A DNA stretch of 25,671 nucleotides. Origin: a virus. The translations under genes and the position numbers were made by a program. Where the stretch lies: the IMG/VR virus record IMGVR_UViG_3300032242_000104, positions 1 through 25,671 of that record; one strand, given 5' to 3'. The notes beneath the pieces were generated by a model that was not told the DNA's origin, ran no database searches, and worked only from the letters and a program-made list of their open reading frames with translations. This document shows, piece after piece, positions 1-6,624 of the stretch (its first letter is position 1; every line of letters starts with the position of its first letter).

Positions 1-170
1 AAAAACCCAGCTTCGGGTAATCCTGTTTCGGGATTAATAGTCAGGGAGCCGCCATGCGCCTGCGCCATACTCTGGAGACTTTGCAGCTCCTTGGGGGACA
101 TGTGGACAAGTGTGGAGTCAGGCCCGCGACCCTGCGCTGCCATGTGATTTGCTAGTACGTGCAGGCTCAT
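1..170 (-). CDS. Virion-associated protein, N-terminal fragment (runs off window)
   Basis: The frame opens with ATG at 170 and stays open to base 1, giving 56 codons of a longer protein. It starts MSLHVLANHMAAQGRGPD and continues through an HMSPKEL segment to a GLPEAGF stretch at the edge. A GAGAGG ribosome binding site lies about 6 bases upstream of the ATG. This N-terminus resembles that of a conserved phage protein I remember as following the nozzle/tail genes in aquatic phages, possibly an internal or ejected virion protein. That function is inference from position and memory; no catalytic motif is visible. It is the last gene of the minus-strand structural operon in this window, and its C-terminal part lies outside. 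Confidence 0.7.
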   Translation of the reverse strand, partial: MSLHVLANHMAAQGRGPDSTLVHMSPKELQSLQSMAQAHGGSLTINPETGLPEAGF

Positions 171-209
171 ATTTGCCTCTCAAAATGGGGGTTATCCGAT
201 ATTATCATG

Positions 210-557
210 TCAACCGACTTTCCAGTTAGTTCCGTCTGAATATACGGGGACAGCAACAGCGCCGCCGGTTACGACCGTAGCGCCAAAAGTAGGGGCCAGC
301 GCATCAATCACAAAAGCCCTAGCGCCTACGCCGGAAGTTGCTGCGCTAGGTAGTGCAGCCACTGTGTAATTTTTTAATGGCGGTATGACTTCTTGTGTCG
401 TTAATTGCTGCGCCAAATTGGTTATTTGATTGAAATACAGCCGAAAAATGTTATTGAGCTGGTCTGTATATTGCCGGTCATACTCCGGCGTAGCCAACGG
501 CAAGTTAGGCGCGGCAAACTTGGTAAGTGTGTTTTTGGTGCTAACAATGTATGACAT
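210..557 (-). CDS. Small conserved virion/tail-associated protein
   Basis: A 115-residue protein of unknown function. I chose the ATG at 557 (MSYIVSTKNTLTKF) over one 15 bases upstream because it follows the TAG of the preceding gene directly and has a CAGG ribosome binding element at good distance. The N-terminal half (PEYDRQYTDQLNNIFRLYFN, about residues 24-43) looks amphipathic helical. The C-terminal half is small and beta-like and ends in YSDGTNWKVG, a pattern seen at the ends of some phage fibre or head-associated proteins. It sits between the nozzle-like gene and another virion gene, so a structural role is likely but not shown. Confidence 0.75.
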   Translation of the reverse strand: MSYIVSTKNTLTKFAAPNLPLATPEYDRQYTDQLNNIFRLYFNQITNLAQQLTTQEVIPPLKNYTVAALPSAATSGVGARAFVIDALAPTFGATVVTGGAVAVPVYSDGTNWKVG

Positions 558-558
558 A

Positions 559-2643
559 CTACCTGCGTCCATCCGGGCGAATATCTATTCTCGGGGCCCC
601 CAACTGCCAAGCCGTACCAAGATTGCTGCTGCCCATCTTAAAGATCAACTGTCGTCCGCGAACCCGTGTATATACAATCCCCGTGAATTCTTCGGTGATG
701 TTGTAGTTTGCGCTTTGGGTAACCTGCATCACGCCGGGCTGGCTTGCGCCCGATCCTGAGTTCTGCATGGGGTACAGCGTCATCGTGGTCTGGCCGGTAT
801 AGCCGCTGGTGGTTCCGCTAAATGTCAAGTCCGGCAGCACGCGCCAAATAAACGAGTAGTGGTCGCCGTCTCCAATATCAAACTCCGAAGAGGAGATATA
901 AGCCACAATAGGCGCGGGGGTGCCGGTCTCAACGTCGTCGTTACCTTGCTCGTGCCTTACAGTGTAGCCGTTGTAGGTTGTGGCCAGTGGGCTGGGCTGG
1001 AGACCAGAATCAATCCAAGCCGTGCGCGCCATCGTGCCGTAATACCAAGTATTTTCGAGGTAGTTGTACACCACGTATTTATTGATTGTCGTGCTTTCTG
1101 CCGAGCAGTAGAACCACCAGACTTCGTTGAACGCCTCGACCGTGCTGGCAAACACCTGTTGATTCTGGTACAGATTAATGTCGTTAAACACATATTTACG
1201 TAAGTCGCAGTTCTGTGTTTGCACACGACCATCGTAACGGTAGAACTTGTCGATACCCATCCAAAAGATAACGCCAGAGGCCAACGCCGCAGCGTTGGGG
1301 CCAATGATGGAGATGTTGTCGCCCAAAATTTGGGTCTGCCAGACGTAAGGCGTGCCGATATACTGCAAGCCGTATACCGCTTGGTCGGTAATCACAAACA
1401 CCTCTTGGCGCGTCTGGACAACCGTGACAATCTGCGAACCGTGGGAAAGACGGATACTGCCTGCTTGATTTGTGGCGTCGGGAGTCCAAGCGTAGGGGTT
1501 TTCCTGATCTGACCAGCGGATCAGCATGGGGTCAATAGTGGAGCTGCCGTAGTTATTGGTGCCAAAAACAAATACAAACCGCGAAGCATCCGAGACCAAG
1601 ATGCTGTTTTGAACAGTCGGCACGTCAACCAAATTGGATATGTACTGGGTGCCGGACTGCGAGCCAGAAGTGTTGACCGTGTTGCCGTTAGCGTCCAGCA
1701 ACTGAGAAGTAAGGCCATCAAGGTTATTAACGTAATACGTTACGCCTGCCGTAATGCCGGTGGGTAGCGCCCCGGTAGTCCCAAACTGGATGGCTGTACC
1801 GTCCGTCAGTGCAGTGGTGTATGTAACGATGGCTGGGGATGCAATAGTAATGGTGACGTTGCCGCCCAAACTATTTAAAAGCACGCCCGGGTTAGATGTA
1901 GTGTTGGTTGTCTGCCAGTAATAAATGCCACCGCCGCGTGGGCCGTACAGTAGGTTTTCGCCAAAGTTGTAAGCGCTCCACAGGCGGATATCCGCCTTAA
2001 CCGTGCCGCCATTACCCCAAGTTCCAGCTCCCCAAGTTGAAGCGCCCCAGCCGTAATATGGCGTTTGGATCGCGGGGCCAGTACTAATTTGGTAGGTTGC
2101 GACCACCGAGCTGCCCCCGCCGCTTGTGGAGCTTGTAGCTGTTCCTGTGGCTTGGATGGTATAGGTGCTTGATGTAGGCACCGTAAGAATTTGGTAAGAC
2201 CCGCTGACAGTCACAGTGGCAACAGCAGTGGCCCCAGAAAAACTTACAAAGTCATTGGCAATAGCGCCGTGGGACGCGTGTGTTACCGTAATCGTGGTTT
2301 TTCCGCCAGAGTTGGTGGCGGTGTTTGTCGCAAAAGGGTTTGCTCCCAGCGTAGCGGTTGACCGAACGGGGGTAATGTCGTAGTAGGTACCGCCGGTTGT
2401 CAGGTAAAACTTGAGGTTGGTGCCCAAGGAAACGTAGTTGACGTTGCTGGTCGTTATCCAGTTCCACAGGTTGCGGCAGACCCCAAGGAAAGTAGACGCA
2501 GAATACTGAATCCACCCGCCTATTTTTTCGGGGGTTCCTTGGCGAAACCGGATTTTGTCGCTTTCGTACCAGCCACTTTCATTCAAGTAGCGAGTATTTT
2601 CACGGTTTACCCCGGGTTTAAAAATCAGCTTTTGTAGAGGCAT
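559..2643 (-). CDS. Tail nozzle-like structural protein
   Basis: A 694-residue protein. Its N-terminus contains GVNRENTRYLNESGWYESDK (11-30) and then IRFRQGTPEKIGGW (31-44). This matches the start of large phage tail proteins in which residues like these open a beta-propeller or nozzle fold, as in P22 gp10 and T7 gp12. The assignment is by pattern and context, not alignment. Two beta-rich, Thr/Ser-rich modules appear inserted at about 112-185 and 262-335. A WG-repeat (YYGWGASTWGAGTWG, about 196-210) sits between them. The C-terminal third (LIRWSDQENPYAWTP, later MGIDKFYRYDG) has repeated WSD/DG-type blades. The ribosome binding site is AGGA, 8 bases before the ATG. Alternative: another large virion hub protein. 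Confidence 0.75.
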   Translation of the reverse strand: MPLQKLIFKPGVNRENTRYLNESGWYESDKIRFRQGTPEKIGGWIQYSASTFLGVCRNLWNWITTSNVNYVSLGTNLKFYLTTGGTYYDITPVRSTATLGANPFATNTATNSGGKTTITVTHASHGAIANDFVSFSGATAVATVTVSGSYQILTVPTSSTYTIQATGTATSSTSGGGSSVVATYQISTGPAIQTPYYGWGASTWGAGTWGNGGTVKADIRLWSAYNFGENLLYGPRGGGIYYWQTTNTTSNPGVLLNSLGGNVTITIASPAIVTYTTALTDGTAIQFGTTGALPTGITAGVTYYVNNLDGLTSQLLDANGNTVNTSGSQSGTQYISNLVDVPTVQNSILVSDASRFVFVFGTNNYGSSTIDPMLIRWSDQENPYAWTPDATNQAGSIRLSHGSQIVTVVQTRQEVFVITDQAVYGLQYIGTPYVWQTQILGDNISIIGPNAAALASGVIFWMGIDKFYRYDGRVQTQNCDLRKYVFNDINLYQNQQVFASTVEAFNEVWWFYCSAESTTINKYVVYNYLENTWYYGTMARTAWIDSGLQPSPLATTYNGYTVRHEQGNDDVETGTPAPIVAYISSSEFDIGDGDHYSFIWRVLPDLTFSGTTSGYTGQTTMTLYPMQNSGSGASQPGVMQVTQSANYNITEEFTGIVYTRVRGRQLIFKMGSSNLGTAWQLGAPRIDIRPDGRR

Positions 2644-2651
2644 CGCACATC

Positions 2652-3128
2652 CTAAGACAGGAAAAGGGCACGCTCGTCAATGCGGCGGTTCTGCAACCCT
2701 TTGAGGATTTTACCCCCAGCCATGCAATACTTCAAGAACTCATCCGCAGCGCCCGTCTTATCCCCGCGTAACAGTTTCTGGCGAAGCGTAGAACGCTGGA
2801 GTGTCCCAAGGCCCACGTTAAAAGAAAAACTGACAAGCCCATCAAACATACCTTGTGTAAGGCTGACAGGACAGAACTGCTCGACCCCGCGCTCAAATCT
2901 AGCCAAATCTGCTGCAAGTATTGCATCTACTTCCTCCATAGGGAAAACCCTATCATCTTCTGGGCGCAGGGGGACAGAATCCCGTTGCTCAATTTTCAGC
3001 TTGCCCTGCTCTGGGTACAGCACATGCCCTACCCCTATAGTCCAGAGCTTAGCTGGGCACCGGTATGCACGCAGGCGGGTGCCCTCGTGATGTTTGATGA
3101 CCTCCAGTGCTTTGGCTGATACTTTCAT
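2652..3128 (-). CDS. Endolysin, T4-type lysozyme (GH24 muramidase)
   Basis: This 158-residue enzyme would cut the peptidoglycan glycan backbone for host lysis. The family core is plain: HHEGTRLRAYRCPAKLWTIGVGH at about residues 13-35. The catalytic Glu is E15 and the Thr of the T4 triad is T30. The position of the T4 Asp is C24 (in YRCPA), a substitution I know from several phage GH24 enzymes. A GLVSFSFNVG segment and the C-terminal NRRIDERALFL match the family. The start at 3128 is chosen because its ATG overlaps the TGA of the upstream small gene (ATGA). An in-frame ATG 24 bases earlier is less likely. No signal peptide or SAR helix is visible, so a holin should be needed for export. Confidence 0.93.
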   Translation of the reverse strand: MKVSAKALEVIKHHEGTRLRAYRCPAKLWTIGVGHVLYPEQGKLKIEQRDSVPLRPEDDRVFPMEEVDAILAADLARFERGVEQFCPVSLTQGMFDGLVSFSFNVGLGTLQRSTLRQKLLRGDKTGAADEFLKYCMAGGKILKGLQNRRIDERALFLS

Positions 3129-3280
3129 TTGCGTTTCACCGTCTGCACGCAACCAACCTTGTACCCCAGATCACGCCATTCCTGAGCCGCTTTCTGGCAG
3201 GCGGCCTCGTATTCAAAGTACCCGACCGTAGTGACGTACTGCATATTAATTCCCGATATAAGCACCAGAGTCCAGATCAT
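3125..3280 (-). CDS. Small protein of the lysis cassette, hydrophobic N-terminus
   Basis: A 51-residue protein, MIWTLVLISG then a polar body with two Cys (EAACQKAAQEWRDLGYKVGC). Its ATG overlaps the stop of the holin-like gene (ATGA at 3277-3280), and its own stop overlaps the lysozyme ATG. This coupling decides the start against a longer upstream reading. The first 10-12 residues are hydrophobic and could be a short membrane segment or weak signal sequence. The family recurs between holin-like and lysozyme genes in aquatic phages as I remember it, with no known function. A spanin role is possible by position, but there is no lipobox and the protein is short. Confidence 0.7.
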   Translation of the reverse strand: MIWTLVLISGINMQYVTTVGYFEYEAACQKAAQEWRDLGYKVGCVQTVKRK

Positions 3281-3792
3281 TTTCCAAAGGCCCGGCCCCC
3301 GAAGTGAAACGCAATAATCGAAGCAAACAGCGCTTGGGTGTTGGAATCCCACAGCTTTTCAGCCAGCACAGGGAACTGCACACCGTTGTTGTAGCCGTAA
3401 ATAAACAGGCCGATGTCAACGAATACCAGCAGGCCAAAGAATCCAAGAGTAATAAAGCTGCGGACGCCTGCGCGCAGGTTTTTCATCCACTGGCTGGTTC
3501 CCTCGTTGAGCGACTCATCATGCTCGTAGATGGCCTGCATCTCGGCCACTTGGGCGTTGACCAGATTTTCATTGGCCTTGGCATTGGTTTGCAGTTCTAA
3601 GTCGGCACTGTGGATCTGCTCAATTCGCTCCTGTGCCTCAAAGCCAGCTTTACGTAGCTCCAGTTCCCGTTCGATCTGCATCCGAGCCAAGTCCAGCTCA
3701 TGGCGTTTATCCGCACGGTCTTGGAAAAAATCAAGCAGCTTGGGCAAGCCCCCCATGAGGAATGAAATCAGCGTAGACAGGATCGTAAGCAT
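3277..3792 (-). CDS. Holin, 3TM-type family (putative)
   Basis: A 171-residue membrane protein. A hydrophobic N-terminal helix (MLTILSTLISFLMGGLPKLL) is followed by a charged, coiled-coil-like segment rich in Glu, Lys and Gln (about 25-95). Two more hydrophobic helices follow (about 110-135, SFITLGFFGLLVFVDIGLFI, and about 150-165). This arrangement matches the 'holin of 3TMs' family first described for gene transfer agents, and the gene is two steps upstream of the lysozyme. The start at 3792 overlaps the preceding TAA (TAATG) and has GGAG 8 bases upstream. Holin activity is inferred from topology and location. Confidence 0.75.
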   Translation of the reverse strand: MLTILSTLISFLMGGLPKLLDFFQDRADKRHELDLARMQIERELELRKAGFEAQERIEQIHSADLELQTNAKANENLVNAQVAEMQAIYEHDESLNEGTSQWMKNLRAGVRSFITLGFFGLLVFVDIGLFIYGYNNGVQFPVLAEKLWDSNTQALFASIIAFHFGGRAFGK

Positions 3793-4265
3793 TAGTGTTT
3801 CTCCAACAACATAGTGAGCCACCAAAAGACAAGGCCCAAAACCAAAATAACAATTGCACCGCCAAGGAGCCAGTTGATCAACTCGTCCATCTCTTTTTTC
3901 TTGGCCGCAGCGTTCTTCTCGTCCAAGATTTCTTGCTTCTTGCGGGTTTGGATGATGTTGTTGCGCTCAATCAGGAGCTGCTGCCACAGATCGGCATGGC
4001 CAGACATCACCATCCAGTTGTTTAATTCCTTCTCGGCGTCATTGAGCATCTTGGCCTGCATGACGATCTCAAAGGCCTGCGCCGTGTCCGACTTGGCAAA
4101 GGTTCCCTTTGGCTGGGATGCGGCTTTCTGCACCACATCCTTGGCCTCGAAGAACTTCATCGCTTCGCCAGTGATGGCGTGGATATCCTTGCCCAGCTTG
4201 ATCGCAGCTTGGACTCCTTTAACCGCCGCTTGGGCAGTTGCGAAAGCGGTGATCGGGTCAAGCAT
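3792..4265 (-). CDS. Tail-anchored membrane protein next to holin, unknown function
   Basis: A 157-residue protein. The N-terminal part (MLDPITAFATAQAAVKGVQAAIKLGKD, read in two halves) looks helical. The middle is charged, and a KKQEILDEKNAAAKKKEMDE stretch looks coiled-coil. A single strong membrane helix (NWLLGGAIVILVLGLVFWWL) lies near the C-terminus. The start has AGGTGG 4-5 bases upstream. It sits directly before the holin-like gene, with which it shares a TAATG junction, so a role in lysis (for example an accessory or spanin-like part) is plausible. I cannot exclude a virion protein. Similar proteins starting with DPITA occur beside lysis genes in other phages. Confidence 0.7.
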   Translation of the reverse strand: MLDPITAFATAQAAVKGVQAAIKLGKDIHAITGEAMKFFEAKDVVQKAASQPKGTFAKSDTAQAFEIVMQAKMLNDAEKELNNWMVMSGHADLWQQLLIERNNIIQTRKKQEILDEKNAAAKKKEMDELINWLLGGAIVILVLGLVFWWLTMLLEKH

Positions 4266-4275
4266 GGGCCACCTG

Positions 4276-4509
4276 TTACGCTGGGTTGATTACCGCCGTT
4301 GAAGTTTCTCGGTCAATAGTCATCACGCCTTGGCACACCACATTCCAATCCTCGCTGTCGGCTGCTTTTTCGCTGCGCGATGGCACGTTCAGTATAAAGT
4401 GTTTGAACAGGTATTCTTTGCCGTTTTCAAAGACGCGCCAGCAATGATCCATAGTTCCACGGCCTTCCATGCCACGGGACTTGTTGAACCTGATGGCATA
4501 TTTGTTCAT
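4276..4509 (-). CDS. Conserved phage protein of unknown function
   Basis: A 77-residue soluble protein beginning MNKYAIRFNKSRGMEGRG, with HCWRVFENGKEYLFKHF and a C-terminal VMTIDRETSTAVI segment. The beta-strand-like pattern suggests a compact fold. I recognise the general type as a recurring hypothetical of aquatic phages, without known function. The ATG overlaps the TGA of the oxygenase gene (ATGA at 4506-4509), so it is translationally coupled to that gene and precedes the lysis cassette. Confidence 0.75.
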   Translation of the reverse strand: MNKYAIRFNKSRGMEGRGTMDHCWRVFENGKEYLFKHFILNVPSRSEKAADSEDWNVVCQGVMTIDRETSTAVINPA

Positions 4510-5213
4510 ATTACTTCAGCAGGCAGAAGGCCGCATTGCTGTTGTGGGGCTGGTATTACCGTCAGATTAAAGTGGACAAACTTAATTGGCTTGTCGGCAG
4601 CGTGGCGGGTAAATGAATGGGCTAACCACGAGTTAGTGAAGATTATCATGCCGGGTTTAGGCGTGAAGTTAATCATTTTGCTGGCGGGAGTTGCCATGTT
4701 CATATCCTGCTCTGGCAGGTCGACCTGCACTTTGGCTGCGCGGGGGTCATGAACTACCAAACGTGAGCAATCTTCTGGCGTTTCAAGAAAATAAAAGCCC
4801 ACTATTTGAGAGCCAAAACCATGAACGTGTGCGTCCATTGCCGAGTGCTTGTGGTGTTCCTGCGTCCACATTTCAGTAAATTGGACGGCAGTGTTTTGCA
4901 TCGCGTAGCCTTGTTCGCTAAGAATGTTCCACGCAGTGCCACCAATAAATTCAGAAAAATTTGTAAGCCGTGAGTCAGCGTAATAGTTGTCGCTCATGTA
5001 CACAGGGTAGATTTCGTTGAGGTCACGGTCTTTGCGTGCCACTTTAAGTCTTTCTTCTGATACTTGGTTTACGGCTTCCAAGAAGTCCGAGCGCTCAATA
5101 ATGTAAATTGGGCAAGGGAAGTGGTAAGCAACACCAAGCTGTGTGTTTTGTATTACGTCAGCTACTGATTTAGCAGCTTTACATACTTTTGGTTTTTTGG
5201 CTACTTTGGTCAT
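4506..5213 (-). CDS. 2OG-Fe(II) oxygenase family protein
   Basis: A 235-residue putative 2-oxoglutarate and iron dependent dioxygenase. With the start at 5213 (ATGA overlap with the upstream stop, GAGG seven bases before), the metal ligands appear as DAHVHGFGSQIVGFYFLETP (H129 and H131) and the distal His in NSWLAHS (H199). Beyond it is a KPIKFVHFNL strand that would hold the 2OG-binding basic residue. These match the phage 'putative 2OG-Fe(II) oxygenase' family, with its HxH, DPR, FP/NSWLxH and FN landmarks. The first 20 residues are Lys-rich and probably disordered. It follows the fibre and adhesin genes, so a tail-fibre protein might be the substrate, but this is inference. The substrate is unknown. 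Confidence 0.85.
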   Translation of the reverse strand: MTKVAKKPKVCKAAKSVADVIQNTQLGVAYHFPCPIYIIERSDFLEAVNQVSEERLKVARKDRDLNEIYPVYMSDNYYADSRLTNFSEFIGGTAWNILSEQGYAMQNTAVQFTEMWTQEHHKHSAMDAHVHGFGSQIVGFYFLETPEDCSRLVVHDPRAAKVQVDLPEQDMNMATPASKMINFTPKPGMIIFTNSWLAHSFTRHAADKPIKFVHFNLTVIPAPQQQCGLLPAEVI

Positions 5214-5713
5214 TCTGTTACCTCTACCCATGATGACGTATAAAAATCAATTCTGTAGTTTTTACCATCATCAGGTTTTGTTGGTCGGTCAACCCAGCCG
5301 TTGTTTGCGCCGCTCCAAATAACTTCCCTATCTGTTGGGCGTGGTATTGGCGGTTCATACTTCATGGTGTCTTCATTAAACACCCACGCAGAAAAATTGT
5401 CCCGCTGACGAAGCGCTGCCCATGCTGCTTTAGCAAAATCAATTTCACGTTGTTTTTTTGCTTGCGCTATTGCAATTCGTTCTTCTTCAGATACTTGTAT
5501 AACTTGGTGTACGTCTGTCCACACGCCATCTATTTTTTCGTAAATAACGTGCGGGTCATCAAACATTTCATGTTCGTTTAGTGATGGGGGTAAAACACGA
5601 ACAAACGGCTCCCAGTTTGATGGTATGCCGTCAGGAAATGCCTGTAAAAGATTTTCTTCCGTAGCAGGATGCTCAACAGGCTGACCGTTTTCAACTTGAA
5701 TATACAATTTCAT
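5210..5713 (-). CDS. Conserved protein, possible tail-fibre accessory/assembly factor
   Basis: A 167-residue protein. The N-terminus (MKLYIQVENGQPVEHPATEE) and FPDGIPSNWEPFVRV are followed by a Lys/Glu/Ala-rich helix (about 75-100). The C-terminal region carries MKYEPPIPRP, IWSGANNGWV and SSWVEV. The PPIPRP plus aromatic pattern resembles proteins found next to phage fibre genes, some of which act as fibre chaperones or fibre caps. That role is only inferred. The ATG overlaps the stop of the glycine-rich gene (ATGA), and its stop overlaps the oxygenase ATG. Sampled stretches here are only about 35-37% GC by hand count, lower than in the terminase region. Confidence 0.7.
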   Translation of the reverse strand: MKLYIQVENGQPVEHPATEENLLQAFPDGIPSNWEPFVRVLPPSLNEHEMFDDPHVIYEKIDGVWTDVHQVIQVSEEERIAIAQAKKQREIDFAKAAWAALRQRDNFSAWVFNEDTMKYEPPIPRPTDREVIWSGANNGWVDRPTKPDDGKNYRIDFYTSSWVEVTE

Positions 5714-6624
5714 GGCGACCCCGCATTAGTAAATGGGAATTGGCGTGTAGTACCGGGCCAAATAATACGGACTGCACCATTTGCTCCGTTTCCTCCTGTA
5801 GTATTATTATTACCAGCACCGCCGCCGCCGCCGCCATATGCTCCACCACTAGCAAAACTAGATGAAAGACCCGATGCACCGTTAGAACCACCTCCTCCAC
5901 CTTGATTAGCAGTACCTCCAGCGCCGGTACTACCTTGTCCTAAAAGTCCTATTCCTCCACCACCGCCCCCTCTGCAACCCGAAGTTCCGCTGCCGCCGCC
6001 GCCAGCCGCGCCAGTACCACCGGGGCAGCCAGCTAAACCACCACCACCTCCGTTACCTCCTTGAAAGGAATACCCCGCTGCCCCACCACCACCGCCGCCG
6101 GTAGCACAACCGGGACCAAATCCGGAACCACCATAGCCTCCGCGACCACCGGGTGCTGATCCCGTATTACATCCTGCGCCGTAGCCACCATTGCCGCCAG
6201 CAGTATTTCCTCCCCCACATCCGCCGATGCCGCCACCGCCAGTAGTAAAACAAAGAGTACTCCATTTAACCGACGATTGTCCACCATCACTACCTTTGTT
6301 ATTGCCGTATGCGGCTCCTGTTCCACCTGCGCCAACAATTATTTGTTTGCCAGAACCCGGAGTTCTATTGTTGTAATAAGCAGTACCCCCAGCACCGCCG
6401 CCGCCGCCGCCAATGTGAACGCAAACTGGGACACAGCAAAAACATCCGGAAGTTGCGCCGTAAGCGCCGCCACCGCCCCCGCCGCCAACTACAACTACAG
6501 AAATACTAGTTACCCCAGTAGGTGTAACCCATGTGTATGTGCCGGGTGTGCAATATGTAGCAGACCCAGAACCAGTTACAAAGCTACGCAAATTTTGATA
6601 AACAGCTTGTAATGCACCACTCAT
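5710..6624 (-). CDS. Glycine-rich, cysteine-containing adhesin-like tail protein
   Basis: A 304-residue protein. After a short helical start (MSGALQAVYQNLRSF), a TYTWVTPTGVTSISVVVVG segment (about 29-47) leads into a long glycine-rich domain with many GGxGG and GGGGGG tracts. By my count 11 Cys are spread through it, including the cluster GCFCCVPVC. A T(W)xxPxGVTSISVxVVGGGGGG lead-in is typical of glycine-rich domains at phage tail-fibre tips, where polyglycine-II helices form a receptor-binding lattice. That fold is inferred from known fibre adhesins. The start at 6624 is set by an ATGA overlap with the fibre gene and a GGAGTGG site. It is likely a host-recognition protein attached to the preceding fibre. 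Confidence 0.8.
   Translation of the reverse strand: MSGALQAVYQNLRSFVTGSGSATYCTPGTYTWVTPTGVTSISVVVVGGGGGGGAYGATSGCFCCVPVCVHIGGGGGGAGGTAYYNNRTPGSGKQIIVGAGGTGAAYGNNKGSDGGQSSVKWSTLCFTTGGGGIGGCGGGNTAGGNGGYGAGCNTGSAPGGRGGYGGSGFGPGCATGGGGGGAAGYSFQGGNGGGGGLAGCPGGTGAAGGGGSGTSGCRGGGGGGIGLLGQGSTGAGGTANQGGGGGSNGASGLSSSFASGGAYGGGGGGAGNNNTTGGNGANGAVRIIWPGTTRQFPFTNAGSP

Noticed and set aside
3129-3152. Earlier ATG for the lysozyme (8 extra residues)
   Set aside because: The ATGA overlap at 3125-3128 with the upstream stop codon gives a normal N-terminus; the extension adds a polar stretch with no family match.
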